From contig JNEU01000784.1 in assembly GCA_000697475.1 (NCBI GenBank), forward strand, positions 1 to 64,000: a stretch of 64,000 bases of DNA, given 5' to 3'. This stretch comes from Lichtheimia corymbifera B2541 (taxonomy: Eukaryota > Mucoromycota > Mucoromycetes > Mucorales > Lichtheimiaceae). Positions 46,186 through 56,865 of this stretch are shown in pieces (position 1 is the stretch's first letter; each line of letters opens with the position of its first letter). The notes beneath the pieces are model-generated. The model worked only from the letters and a program-made list of their open reading frames with translations, was not told the DNA's origin and searched no databases. The position numbers and the translations under genes were made by a program.

Positions 46186-46192
46186 TATATAA
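46186..46192 (+). promoter_or_regulatory. TATA box of VC0807-like copy B
   Basis: TATATAA lies 56 bp upstream of the ATG at 46242. It excludes the in-frame TTG near 46200 as a plausible start and supports separate transcription of copy B. Confidence 0.55.
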
Positions 46193-46241
46193 GCGATTTT
46201 TGAAAGGTTTCGTAGAGAACGATACACAACTTTTACAAGCA

Positions 46242-47288
46242 ATGCCAACTACTGAAATACCTGAAACATCCAGCGCCAGCAGCTATACTACCAGCTGCAG
46301 CAAGAATCAAAGTGTGCAACCTGACAACAAGCAAGCCAAAATAGAAGCCTACAGTGAAAATCGACATGTTCCTGGTGGTAAAATACCCAACCTTGGCAAA
46401 TGGATCTTGCGGCAATTGATGGCACTTGGCCTCATATTGCTAATTGATGTCGGTATCCCACTGGCACTTTACTATGGATTACGTAATGTCCTTGATGTCC
46501 TGTACTCCCTGATTATCTCTGGTATCCCTCCTTTTCTATGGGTGATCTATGGATTTATTCGTCATCGGCGCATTGATGCTCTAGGTCTTATCATTGGCCT
46601 TTCGTTTATTGTTTCTGGTGTCATATCTATGATCAATGGTAAGTCCACGTGACCCATTGTTAGCTGATGAGCACTAACACATATGGTTAATATGTGCTCA
46701 GGGGATGCTCGTATTGCGATTCTACGAGAAGCGGTTGTCACGGCTGTGGTGGGTACCATGTTCCTGGTGACCTTGATCCCGATCAGATGCAAATGGCTTA
46801 CTATGCGTCCTATGGCATATACCATGTTCCGGCAAATGGTCTTTTCAGAATTCATTTATCGCTGGATCGACAAAGATGGCAAAGAACAAGAAATGGGAGT
46901 AGCAGAATGGCAATGGGAACACGTGCGTCAATTTCGTATCAGCATGTTTCTACAAACAGCCATGTGGGGCATATTACTGGACATGGAACTGGTTGCGGCA
47001 GTGCTCATGGTGAAGAGCTCTTTGACTCTCGATCAGGTGGTTGCATACAATAACATTATCACATCGCTGGTCGTTGCTCTCCAAATTGTCGTCAGCATCG
47101 CTGCGCTCATTTACTCCTACCGTGTTTCAAAGCGGATTGGCGCAGCTTGGACTCGAGAAAATGACTACACCGATTATTACAGCAAGCTTAACAATGATAG
47201 CAGTCAGATCAACCAGGCTAATGATTTACCATCTTACCCTATTGATAATGGTGATGCTAGACACCATTACACTGACCATATGGCTTGA
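46242..47288 (+). CDS. VC0807-like six-span membrane protein, copy B
   Basis: Two exons (46242-46638, 46702-47288) encode 327 residues. It is a paralogue of the gene at 44656: the intron is at the same place and phase (after the first base of the Gly codon in the G-DAR motif), exon 2 has exactly the same length (587 bp), and it shares VPGGKIPN, LYYGLRNV-DVLY, LIISGIPPFLWVI, ENDYTDYY and an HHYTDHMA-type end. The N-terminal 40 residues are not conserved and hold Ser/Thr-rich sequence. The two genes are therefore a tandem duplication with diverged regulatory N termini. Function is unknown. Confidence 0.75.
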
Positions 47289-48320
47289 TCTTATGTTTAT
47301 CTTCCCTACACATCCATGATTTCACTTTCATTTCTGCCATTACCTCATTAGGATTGGCAATACAATGTTACATTATATAAATAATAATGCCATTTGATTG
47401 ACTTTGCTACTAGAAGACTGAGGTACATAGCATCTGAAACCGGATGGGGCAGAACTTTAGAGGTTTCTTTTGAGATTTGGTGCTTATGAAGAAGACGATA
47501 CTTCTACGTTTAAAATGCCGAATGCATATCATGCATACTAACAAGGATGCAAGAGTTGTATTACGATGATGTACAATATGTATATTTGGTGGAGTCTGGA
47601 AGCAAGCAATCCCCTACGTTATTATGTATCCCAAGATGTGGGCGTATCAAAAAATGAGGGAGCGCTTGCATTGTGATGGAAGCGATGACGATAGAGATTT
47701 TAACCGGGCTCTCGGTTTATATGTATTATATACACCTCACAGTATCATCGGTCCGGTCACCCATTGATTAGGCGACCTACCGATTTCTATGGCCGATATG
47801 TGGTGGGCACGTAGTACTCTACAATTTCGATCCCAACTCGGGTCCCTAATCTTTTAGATCATCATGGTGAGAAGTTATTACCAACTTTAGAGGACGGCAA
47901 GGAAATATCCTTAGGAGCCGGTGGCTCAGTTTGTTGAATGAGTATGGTGGGCTTGTGCTCTTTTTGCATAGCTTCCGGCGCTTGTGGTGCATAGATGACG
48001 AAAGTATATTCGCATTCAGTCGAAAAAACTATCGAAATAGCTGATATTGATCATAGAACGGGTCAGAAGAAATGAATCCCGCTATCCTGTGGATATAGTT
48101 AGTCACACAATATTATGCATTGCCTAAACCAATGTAAGGCTAATTCAAACAACAGTGAAAAAGAGTTCAGTCGTGTAACAGGATGAGCCCCTCACCTGGC
48201 ATGGTTTCTCATGCACTCCATGATCCTTTTCTCTTATAAAAAGGCTGATCTCTTTAGTCGACGTTACGTGTTCTTTAAGTGAGGCTTGTACTACTCGTCT
48301 CTCTCTATCTGTTTTACATC
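47289..48320. other. Intergenic region with the TATA box of the first ALDH gene
   Basis: About 1 kb without a supported gene. TATAAAAA at 48235-48242 lies about 80 bp before the ATG at 48321 and is the probable ALDH promoter element. A tRNA A-box-like TGGCTCAGTTTGTTG near 47929 has no matching B box and was not called. Confidence 0.5.
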
Positions 48321-50098
48321 ATGTCGTTTGTTGTTGAATACACTACACCAAAAGGCCACAAGCTCACTTGTATGTCCAGGTTTATATTCATCATCGCTAA
48401 CAGGGAGGCTAACCAACACCTTAGTGAACACTGGCCTGTTCATCAATAATGAATTTGTTGCCGGTGCTAATACCATTGATACCATCAACCCATCCACAGG
48501 CAAGGTGATCACTGCAGTACAAGCAGGTATGTTTGGTTTCCCTCCAAAGACATACATATGCACAACAATAACAAATACGCATCTTAGCCGAGAAGGAGCA
48601 AGTTGATCTTGCCGTAGATGCTGCTGAGAAGGCGTTTCAAAGCTGGCGCCATGTTAGCGGACGTGAGCGTGCACGCTTGATGAATAAACTTGCTGACTTG
48701 GTTGAACGTGATGCCGAGCAATTGGCAGTTGTGGAGGCTCTCGATAACGGCAAACCCGTGGCACACGCGTTGATGCTTGATGTCAGCTGCTTGATGACAG
48801 CCCTGTAAGTTGATATGCATGAATGTATACGTCATATATCTTATTTTCCTTTCAGTCGGTACAATGCCGGATGGTGCGATAAGATTCACGGCAAGCTTAT
48901 TGAAACAGAGGGCAAACTTTCATACACACGTCATGAGCCTATTGGTGTATGTGCCGGTGTTATCCCATGGAATTTCCCATTAGCCACATTGGCTACCAAG
49001 CTTGCACCTGCATTGGCTACTGCCAACACAGTGGTTATCAAGACATCCGAAATGACTCCGCTTTCAGCACTCAAGTTTGCCGACTTGGTCAAAGAGGCAG
49101 GATTCCCACCAGGTGTCATCAACATCATTACTGGATACGGCCCCATCACTGGTGACGCTCTTGCTCGTCATCCCAAGGTTGGCAAGATCACATTTACTGG
49201 TAGTACAGTTGTTGGCCGGCACATCATGAAGACTGCTGCCGAATCCAACTTGAAAAAGGTGACCCTTGAGCTTGGTGGCAAATCCCCCAACATTATTTTT
49301 GACGATGTTGAGGATTTGGATAAAGCCGTGTCTTGGGCATGGCGGGGTATTTACATGAACGCTGGTCAAATTTGTACAGCCGGCTCGCGTATCTTTGTTC
49401 AAGAAAAAATCTATGACAAGTTCCTTGAAAAGTTTACCCACCTTGCGTCTTCTCACAAAGTCGGCGACGCCTTTGAAGAGGGTTCCTTCCAAGGACCACA
49501 GATCTCTCAACGTCAATTTGATCGTGTTATGGAATACATTGATATCGGCAAAAAGGAAGGTGCAACACTCCACAAGGGCGGTAAGCGTATAGGCGATGTT
49601 GGTTACTTTATTGAGCCTACCATCTTTACAGGTTCGTACTACCATCCTACCCAATCAATGATGTTGCATAATACGTGCTAACCAGCTATCGTGCATAGAT
49701 TGTAAGCCTGAACATCGTATTTTAAGGGAGGAAATCTTCGGGCCAGTTGTCGCTATTTGCAAGTTCAAGCATGAGGATGAAGTGATCAAACTTGCCAATG
49801 ACACTACCTATGGTCTTGCTGCTGCTGTGTTTACATCCAGCATTAGTACAGCCGTCAACGTCTCCAACCAGCTTGAAGCTGGCTCTGTGTGTAAGTATCA
49901 TATGTTTAGCACCATGTATGTCAATGTTAGTTAACCACTCGATGATTAGGGGTCAACTGTTATAACATGATCGATGTGATGTCGCCATTCGGTGGCTACA
50001 AGCAAAGCGGCATTGGTCGTGAAAACGGTGAATATGGCCTTGAGAACTACTTGCAGGTCAAATCTGTCAAGATTAACATTGACAAGCCTTCCTTGTAA
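48321..50098 (+). CDS. NAD(P)-dependent aldehyde dehydrogenase, copy 1
   Basis: Six exons (48321-48369, 48425-48526, 48588-48804, 48856-49631, 49699-49890, 49950-50098) encode 494 residues of the ALDH1/2-type superfamily, oxidising aldehydes to acids. Key parts are IPWNFPL (cofactor-binding Asn), [27 protein letters not shown] with the general-base Glu261, and NAGQICTAG with the catalytic Cys296. The end reads [14 protein letters not shown] followed by a QVKSVKINI strand. No targeting presequence is seen, so a cytosolic location is likely. Exons 1-5 have exactly the same lengths as the second ALDH gene at 54883. Relative to it, this copy has a Ser in place of an Ala or Thr at several conserved positions but all catalytic residues are intact. 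Confidence 0.9.
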
Positions 50099-50450
50099 GA
50101 ACTTGTTATTGATGAAAAGGGAATAGCCACTGGATAGGGTGGTTGTGTCGTAGCAAGGAGTATAATACTAGTAATGAGTGTGTTGCAATAAACTTTATTA
50201 TGTCCTCTAAGACGAGGTTTTGTGCATGATTTGTACTTAAAGCTGATATAATAAGCGAGAAAAGGGAGGTGGTGGAGAATGGGGTAGAATAGCTCGGCTC
50301 CCGATGTTGATAGTCAGCCAACATACTACTTTATTGCCATCTTACACCTTTTTATCTCTATATTTTCTATACTACTTGACAACGGTTATGGGAGGATAAC
50401 ATAAGCGGGGTTATAGTCAGTCAGTGCTGCGCCTATTCTCTTCCAACGCC

Positions 50451-51032
50451 ATGTCTAAAAAACGCAAGCACGAGGAACATCATACAGCTCGAGATCGACG
50501 CCAACAACGTATGTTCATCCCTTTCAAGTTGCACTGAATGTGTTTACTAATCCATTTGTGCAGGTTCACCAGACATTCCTGAAATTTTGAAGCCGATCTC
50601 TTGCCATGGAGTCGCGTACCCAGGTTATTTCGTGTTCGAAGATGCCTCTTTCTTCAAGGAAGGATTGGATGGTGCGATTGGACGATTCACTACTTGACAG
50701 CATTATGACCAGGTCTCAGGCAACAATATGGGAAAGGCAGCGATCGTATGGGAGTCTTTCAAGGGCGAAGTAGTCAGCATGACACGCTATTTAGCATCAA
50801 GGATCTGATAACATCCAACGTTGTGACACTATCGATCAGCTCACCGATTTCTACAAAGACCAATTGGATGTTTTGTACCCTGACCTCAAGTTTCGTCCAC
50901 TTCGACTCGTCCGAACTATACTGTGAACACAACGAAGATCAAGACCAAGCACCGCGATTTAATTGGATATGCTCATGTCACCTACAAAAAATCACCTTTC
51001 GAGCCGCAGGTGGATTGTGCATCAGCTGTTGA
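50451..51032 (+). pseudogene. Disrupted gene of unknown family
   Basis: The start looks real: MSKKRKHEEHHTARDRRQQR, a GT-AG intron (50509-50563), then SPDIPEILKPISCHGVAYPG and FVFEDASFFKEGLD, and a possible 41-bp intron (50672-50712). After that, protein-like sequence jumps between frames: YGKGSDRMGVFQGRSS and FSIKDLITSN in one, TIDQLTDFYKDQLDVLYPDL and KFRPLRLVRT in a second, and KTKHRDLIGYAHVTYKKSPF then DFHHFDSPLSR in a third. A continuous frame can be read to 51032 (161 residues), but its second half has poor composition. The best reading is a gene broken by at least two frameshifts. No family is recognised. Confidence 0.5.
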
Positions 51033-51406
51033 CTTTCATCACTTCGATTCGCCACTCTCAAGGTGATTGACCACTTTATCACTTTGATCCATCATGACAA
51101 CAATTCCCACGCCCACTCATATATAAACAAGGCTGTTGCACCAAAACGACAATACTCCCTTTCTTCCAACTTGTATGCATACCATCATCAATCAATGGCC
51201 CTTGGTAAGTCTCAAGGATAAACTTTATGTGATACCTAGAATGAAGGCACTCATGCATTCATCTATTATGCAGCTCACTTCATTGATCATTGGTGCCTAA
51301 TGACACTTGGCTGTGTTCCTTGATGGATCCTTTGTGGTAGGTATATCTATCATTTATAGGTAAAAGGCAACCTCAGTCTGATGGGAAATTTGGGACTCCT
51401 TTGTAG

Positions 51407-52002
51407 GTGACATAAGTACTCGCGGATATCTTGCGCATCGTCTTGTCATGCTTGCTTTTGTCGGTCCCTGTCCACCTGGCCAAGAAGTAGATCACCGAAA
51501 TAAGGACCGCTTGGACAATCGATTGGAGAATTTACGATATGCAACCAGGGCTGAGAATATACGTTATATATACGAAGTCATCAATCCTCATGGTGCTTTC
51601 ATTCGTCGACCCGGACCACTAGCAGAAGAAGGAGCGGTTTGGAGGAACATTGGCGTTTTCTTGGACCAGAGTGATCTCTCTCAATACGAAGTATCTGATC
51701 AAGGGGATGTGCGTGATGCTACCAGCGAGGAGAAGAGATTCTTGAATTTCACCAACGATGGATACGTGTATGTGCAAATGACGATCAATGGATTCTTGAG
51801 GAAATATCTCGTACATCGCTTGGTGGCGTACACCTTTCTCCGAGACGATTACGATGCAGACAATAAGAACATTGTCAATCACATCAACAGTGAACGTGAC
51901 GACAACAGAAGTGTCAATCTCAAATGGTGCTCTCAACAGGAAAACATGGTTCATGCACGTGGCGTTTTAACTGTCGTGTTTTATGGATCAGCGCAATCTT
52001 AA
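51407..52002 (+). CDS. HNH endonuclease-like protein with two HNH_3/NUMOD4-type repeats (5' end unresolved)
   Basis: The open frame carries two copies of the same module. Copy 1: YLAHRLVMLAFVG, then EVDHRNKDRLDNRLENLRYA. Copy 2: a NUMOD4-like start (VWRNIGVFLDQSDLSQYEVS), then KYLVHRLVAYTFLR and NIVNHINSERDDNRSVNLKW. The HNH_3 core H-x-N-x5-DNR-x2-NL is intact in copy 1; copy 2 keeps the His, Asn and DNR residues. Copy 1 lacks its NUMOD4-like start, so the 5' end is either in unresolved upstream exons (an ATG at 51195 followed by a GT donor is possible) or lost. Such modules are typical of homing endonucleases in phages and organelles and of scattered nuclear genes in some fungi. The acceptor used here is at 51406. 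The last dozen residues overlap the next frame. Confidence 0.65.
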
Positions 52003-52675
52003 ACACCTGTCTTTGCTACATCGTTATGGTGACCTTATGCCGAATGATCTTCCATGGGATCTTTTTTATCAGAATCGGCATAGCTTGAATTCAATTGGGT
52101 TAGCTTTGGGGGTGGCCGAGGTGGAGGCGTACATATCATCTCTGGGATCATTTCAGCATCTGACAGCACTCCACTTATACTTGTCTGAGGTGTCGTTGTC
52201 GACAGATTTTTTCAATCAACTACATGATATGGCCCAACAACACCCATCGCTACAAAGCATTGCACTATCAGTCGCGCCCATCCCACTTGAAAAACGTATC
52301 AGAATGAATAATCGCGCCAAGGTGTCTTCCATTGCAAGAACCCCCCATCTTAGGCACATCGATATACTATCTTGGCGAGTGCATGATTTATTGTTACTGG
52401 AATTGTTTTCGAGCGCTACTGTTTTACAACACATTGAAATGCATATATCTCCTGTCCAAGTCACATTGCCCATGTTTCTTGCTCTAGCAAGGTTTCCGTT
52501 GATCACACTCGTTTTGTCGTCCGATGGATCACGATTACGCGGTATTTTAGACAATGATGGTTTGCGTTATTTTGTTGACTACCATGCTGGACCTCTCGCT
52601 GTAATGACTGTTACTGGGAACTTCCATGTTGATACCTCCACTGGCAGAACTTTAATGTATGCTCGACAAAACTAG
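51983..52675 (+). CDS. Leucine-rich-repeat protein remnant (F-box/LRR-like C-terminal part)
   Basis: This 230-residue frame has irregular leucine-rich repeats (for example LKHLSLLHRYG, FQHLTALHLYLSEVSL, LQSIALSVAPI, LRHIDILSW and LQHIEMHIS), like the C-terminal half of fungal F-box/LRR proteins. There is no F-box and no signal or membrane segment. It overlaps the HNH frame by 20 bp in a different frame, which suggests that the HNH module or a deletion removed its 5' half. Whether it is expressed is unknown. No introns are evident. Confidence 0.5.
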   Translation: MDQRNLKHLSLLHRYGDLMPNDLPWDLFYQNRHSLNSIGLALGVAEVEAYISSLGSFQHLTALHLYLSEVSLSTDFFNQLHDMAQQHPSLQSIALSVAPIPLEKRIRMNNRAKVSSIARTPHLRHIDILSWRVHDLLLLELFSSATVLQHIEMHISPVQVTLPMFLALARFPLITLVLSSDGSRLRGILDNDGLRYFVDYHAGPLAVMTVTGNFHVDTSTGRTLMYARQN

Positions 52676-54882
52676 GAAATCGATATAGTGGATTATAAGC
52701 TGACAATATTTGAAGATCAAATAAAGATATAACTTCATCTTTGTGACTAATGCATGCAATACCTTTTTACTACGGATGATTAGTACCCAAATATGTTATA
52801 ATAAATCGAACATTGTCATCGTATCGTCAATTTTTATTGCCCTCCAACGGATTGGGAATGCTGTATAAGCTGAGAGTGATAATAATAATGACGCTATGTC
52901 TATCACTAGGGGATGCAAAAAAAGCATTCTCGAGAGGCATATCAAGCCATAAGATGGTTCAGGGAGGAATGACCCATCGTCAACATCTTGTAGCACCTTC
53001 GCAGAACCACAACAGAAGAGCGGGATTGTAGCGATTCAAGTCCTTGTATGCTATCACTGTGGTGTCCAATTCGTCCTATGACTTGATCGTGCTATTGTGT
53101 AGTGTGGTGTATCCTTTTAGTGTCTTAGGATTATGCGTTGCGATATGATCCAAGTCAATACCAGCACCAGATGGTAATCCGAACTTCGTAAATGGGATAT
53201 GAGCGGTAGCTACGTAAAAGGAAATGCAGAATGCATATGGGTATGTGAACCATCCGACATATGATCAGGTTTTACCTCTTTCACGATAGTCAAATATCAC
53301 AAAGAACAACGATGACAATGAAAGGAGGATCACAATGAAAAGCTAAAAATGACCACAAAGATCAGCACTCATTCACAGGGATACAAAGGGACTTATCCAC
53401 TGATATACTCACATGAACTTGGGTGTTGAGGTGTAATCAATCAAGCGTAATGATAAAAAGAGAAGGATACGTGGGATGTGATGGGCGACCGCATTCATGT
53501 GTGTGGGTGTGCGAATTGATATTGGAGATGGTGCATGAGCTGGGATGGTGTTTCAAACATTTGCTCGTCAATGATAGTGGACAAATCCCATCTACTAATT
53601 CATTCAATAGTAAGTCTAAATGCTTTTGACCCATCTTTTCTTATTCCAAAGCCTTTACCTTCGTAGCAATCTGATCATGTAGTTTTCATGTCGACGTTGT
53701 AGTATTGCTTGTAGAATCATCCTCATTAATGGCAAACATAATAAAAAACGCTGGAACGAACGCTAACGCGTAGAGATCTCGGCAGACTTGAGTTCATCAA
53801 CAAGCCAGGATGTTGTAACAGTAGCTCGTTCGTTGTTCATTTGGTGGTAAACTGCTTTGGCCTTGTTGGTACCCATCGGGTCGATCCTGCTGATCGAGGG
53901 AATAAAAGTGTGCTCGAGTCCACCATTGCCGTCCCATTGAAGCGTGTAAGCTCTTTGATACTGCGTATGTAGCGGGTGCTTTCATCGGGTGGTGCCAGGA
54001 TTGACTTGGTGTCAAGATGTGCAAAGTAAAGCTGACTTGCATGACGGAATGTGCCGGAGCTAGAAATAAAGCGAGTGGGTCTATTGCTGTCACTTGCACC
54101 GTTGTTGCATTGTTGAGTTACTATCATGTGCCAGCATGGAAATACAGGTTTTGGTCGTGGGAGTATCATCCACATAAGTCTTGTTGATTGCCGTAAGACC
54201 ATGGCTTAGTGTTCGTCTTTAATGCATAAACAAACGAAATGTAAATAAACTAAAAGACTCAATCCAGACACTGCTTTTTCTTGCAAAGGGGCTTTAATTT
54301 ATCCCACGCATATTGAATAATACTATTGCTACAGCTACATTTGCGTGATACAGAATAAGCTTTCGGCCCGGGGATCCGCTGTGGTTTATGCGCAAGAGAG
54401 CTCTCAGGCTCGATAATTTCTGCTTACAACAGGTAAGTTTACGTGTACCGAGAACCTAATAAAGGCAAGACACACGTCAGGCTGAGGACGAAAATGGAAG
54501 TGGTAGCCTATCGGATTTTCTTGCATAAGCGTTGTATCGGACTCCACCTTATCATTCATTTACTGATTTCGAGCTCCCACACATGCAATAAAGGTGAAGG
54601 ATGGCTATTGTCGATAGACTATCTCCTTGGAAAAGTTACAAAAGGAACGCTGTCAACATGGCCATCGTCAACACAAAGGAACATCAGAGGTGATTAGGAC
54701 GCACATACCCGCATAGTGATTGTGTCACCATGAGGTGTGTACCAGCGATCCGTGGTTAAATCGTTTGTCATTTCTTACTCTCGCGAGCTTTATTCCCGCC
54801 CAACAAAAGTATAAAATGGATCACAAATGTCGAATCTCTACTCCACTTTTCTTTTCACTTTTTTCATTTCCTTATACCAACC
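52676..54882. other. Gene-poor region between the LRR remnant and the second ALDH gene
   Basis: It contains a diverged copy of the dispersed repeat (53270-53435) and a minus-strand frame at 53837-54202 with no recognised family. TATAAAA at 54810-54816 lies 67 bp before the ATG at 54883 and is the likely ALDH promoter element. Nothing else is supported. Confidence 0.5.
53270..53435 (-). repeat. Third copy of the dispersed repeat seen at 12.6 and 13.3 kb
   Basis: It shares the order of motifs with the copy at 12628: TTTACCT, TATCACAA, AACAACGATGACAATG, a CACAATGAAA block, an AAAGGGACT-type block, GATATACTCAC and then CTTGGG. It is in the same orientation as 12628-12794. It is more diverged, so the assignment rests on motif order. 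Confidence 0.5.
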
Positions 54883-56688
54883 ATGTCTTTTGTTGTCGAG
54901 CACACTACACCTGGTGGCCACAAGATCTCCTGTAAGGATGATATGCTCAATATATGAACAAAGTGGATTATATCCGCTTACAAATCGTGTCCCACGTTGT
55001 CATTAGTGAACACTGGTCTCTTTATCAATAATGAATTCGTGGCTGGTGCCAACACCATCGACACCATCAACCCTGCCACAGGCAAGGTCATCACTGCTGT
55101 TCAAGCAGGTACGTGCTATATCTGTAAACTGCTGTGGTCCTATGACATATTCATTAATCTATATGTAAATAGCCGAAAAGGAACAAGTTGATCAAGCTGT
55201 GGATGCTGCTGAAAAGGCATTTCAGAGCTGGCGTAATGTTGCCCCACGAGAACGTCAAAAGTTGATGCTCAAGTTGGCCGACTTGATCGAACGTGATGCC
55301 GAGGAACTCGCTATCGTCGAAACGCTTGACAATGGCAAGCCTCTTACTCAAGCAAAGATGATCGATGTCAGTGGCATCCAAGGTTCTTTGTAAGTATTGG
55401 ATTTGGATGGCTCCGATCATTGTCATTTACACTCCTCCTCTTGTTGGCTGCAGGCGTTATTATGCTGGTTGGTGTGACAAGATCCACGGAAAGGTGATGG
55501 AAACGGAAGGCAAGCTCTCCTACACACGTCACGAACCTATCGGTGTGTGTGGTGGTATCATCCCTTGGAACTTCCCTCTCAATATGCTTGGCTGGAAAAT
55601 CGCACCTGCATTAGCCACCGCCAACACTGTGGTTATCAAGACCTCTGAAATGACACCACTTTCTGCTCTCAAGGTGGCTGCACTTGTCAAGGAAGCAGGC
55701 TTCCCTCCAGGTGTTATCAACATCATTACAGGCTATGGTGCTATTGCCGGTGATGCTCTTGCTCGTCATCCCAAGGTTGGCAAGATCGCCTTTACTGGTA
55801 GCACTGTCGTTGGTCGCCAAATCATGAAGGCTGCTGCAGAATCCAACTTGAAAAAGGTGACCCTTGAACTTGGTGGCAAGTCTCCCAACATTATTTTTGA
55901 TGATGTTGAGGATTTGGACAAGGCTGTGTTCTGGGCATTTAATGGTATCTACATGAATGCTGGTCAAGTATGCTCGGCTGGATCGCGTATTTTTGTTCAA
56001 GAAGGCATCTATGACAAGTTCCTCGAAAAGTTTACCCAATTGATCGATGCTCACAAGGTCGGCAATCCTTTCGAACAGGACTCCTACCAAGGACCACAGA
56101 TCTCCCAACGTCAGTTTGATCGCATTATGGAATATATTGATATTGGCAAAAAGGAAGGTGCAACACTCTACAAGGGCGGTAAGCGTCTAGGCGATGCTGG
56201 CTACTTTATTGAACCCACTGTCTTTACAGGTTTGTGTTATCTTTGCTACTCAATCAATCATAATACATGTTATATTAATCATGCACATAGACTGCAAACC
56301 TGAACATACTATTTCCAGGGAAGAAATCTTCGGTCCAGTTGCTGCTGTTGCCAAGTTTAAGGATCAGGAAGAGGTGATCAAGCTTGCCAATGACACCTCC
56401 TATGGTCTTGGAGCTGCTGTCTTCACAGCTAACATTAGCACTGCTATCAACGTTTCCAACCAGCTCGAAGCTGGATCAGTCTGTAAGTTATCATCTTTTA
56501 CGCCATTGGTTTTATTCACTAATCACATTTCCTATGTATTAGGGGTCAACTGCTACAACATTGTGGAAGTCAATGCACCATTTGGTGGTTATAAGCAGAG
56601 TGGTATTGGTCGTGAAAATGGTGAATACGCTCTCGAGAACTACTATCAAGTCAAGTCTGTCAAGATCAACATTGATAAGTCTGCTTAA
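54883..56688 (+). CDS. NAD(P)-dependent aldehyde dehydrogenase, copy 2
   Basis: Six exons (54883-54931, 55007-55108, 55173-55389, 55454-56229, 56291-56482, 56543-56688) encode 493 residues. It is the paralogue of the gene at 48321, with every intron at the same position and phase. It begins [15 protein letters not shown] and carries [16 protein letters not shown] (Glu261), NAGQVCSAG (catalytic Cys296) and the terminal [15 protein letters not shown] block. The substrate is not determined by sequence; acetaldehyde or fatty aldehydes are typical for this group. It has its own TATA box. Its stop lies 177 bp from the convergent kinase gene. Confidence 0.92.
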
Positions 56689-56865
56689 ATGGAACGACTT
56701 TTAATTGGTCGCAAAATGAACTTGTATTTACTGATCGATAATGTCTTATGATTAATGTCAAGTACAGGGTATGGCTTTTGTATTAAAGAGATGATTGTAT
56801 GGGTGCATGGGGACATTTGATATAATACATGATTGCAATGCGGATGATTCTTTGTAATTGACAAC

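Noticed and set aside
44656..47288. Reading the two VC0807-like genes as one transcript
   Set aside because: Each has its own TATA box and start codon, and 574 bp of non-coding DNA separates them.
47918..47990. tRNA A-box-like TGGCTCAGTTTGTTG
   Set aside because: There is no B box (GGTTCGA-type) within 100 bp and no cloverleaf could be drawn.
53837..54202. Minus-strand frame of 121 codons with a protein-like middle
   Set aside because: No family, no splice partners and no promoter signal; it overlaps another equally long frame.
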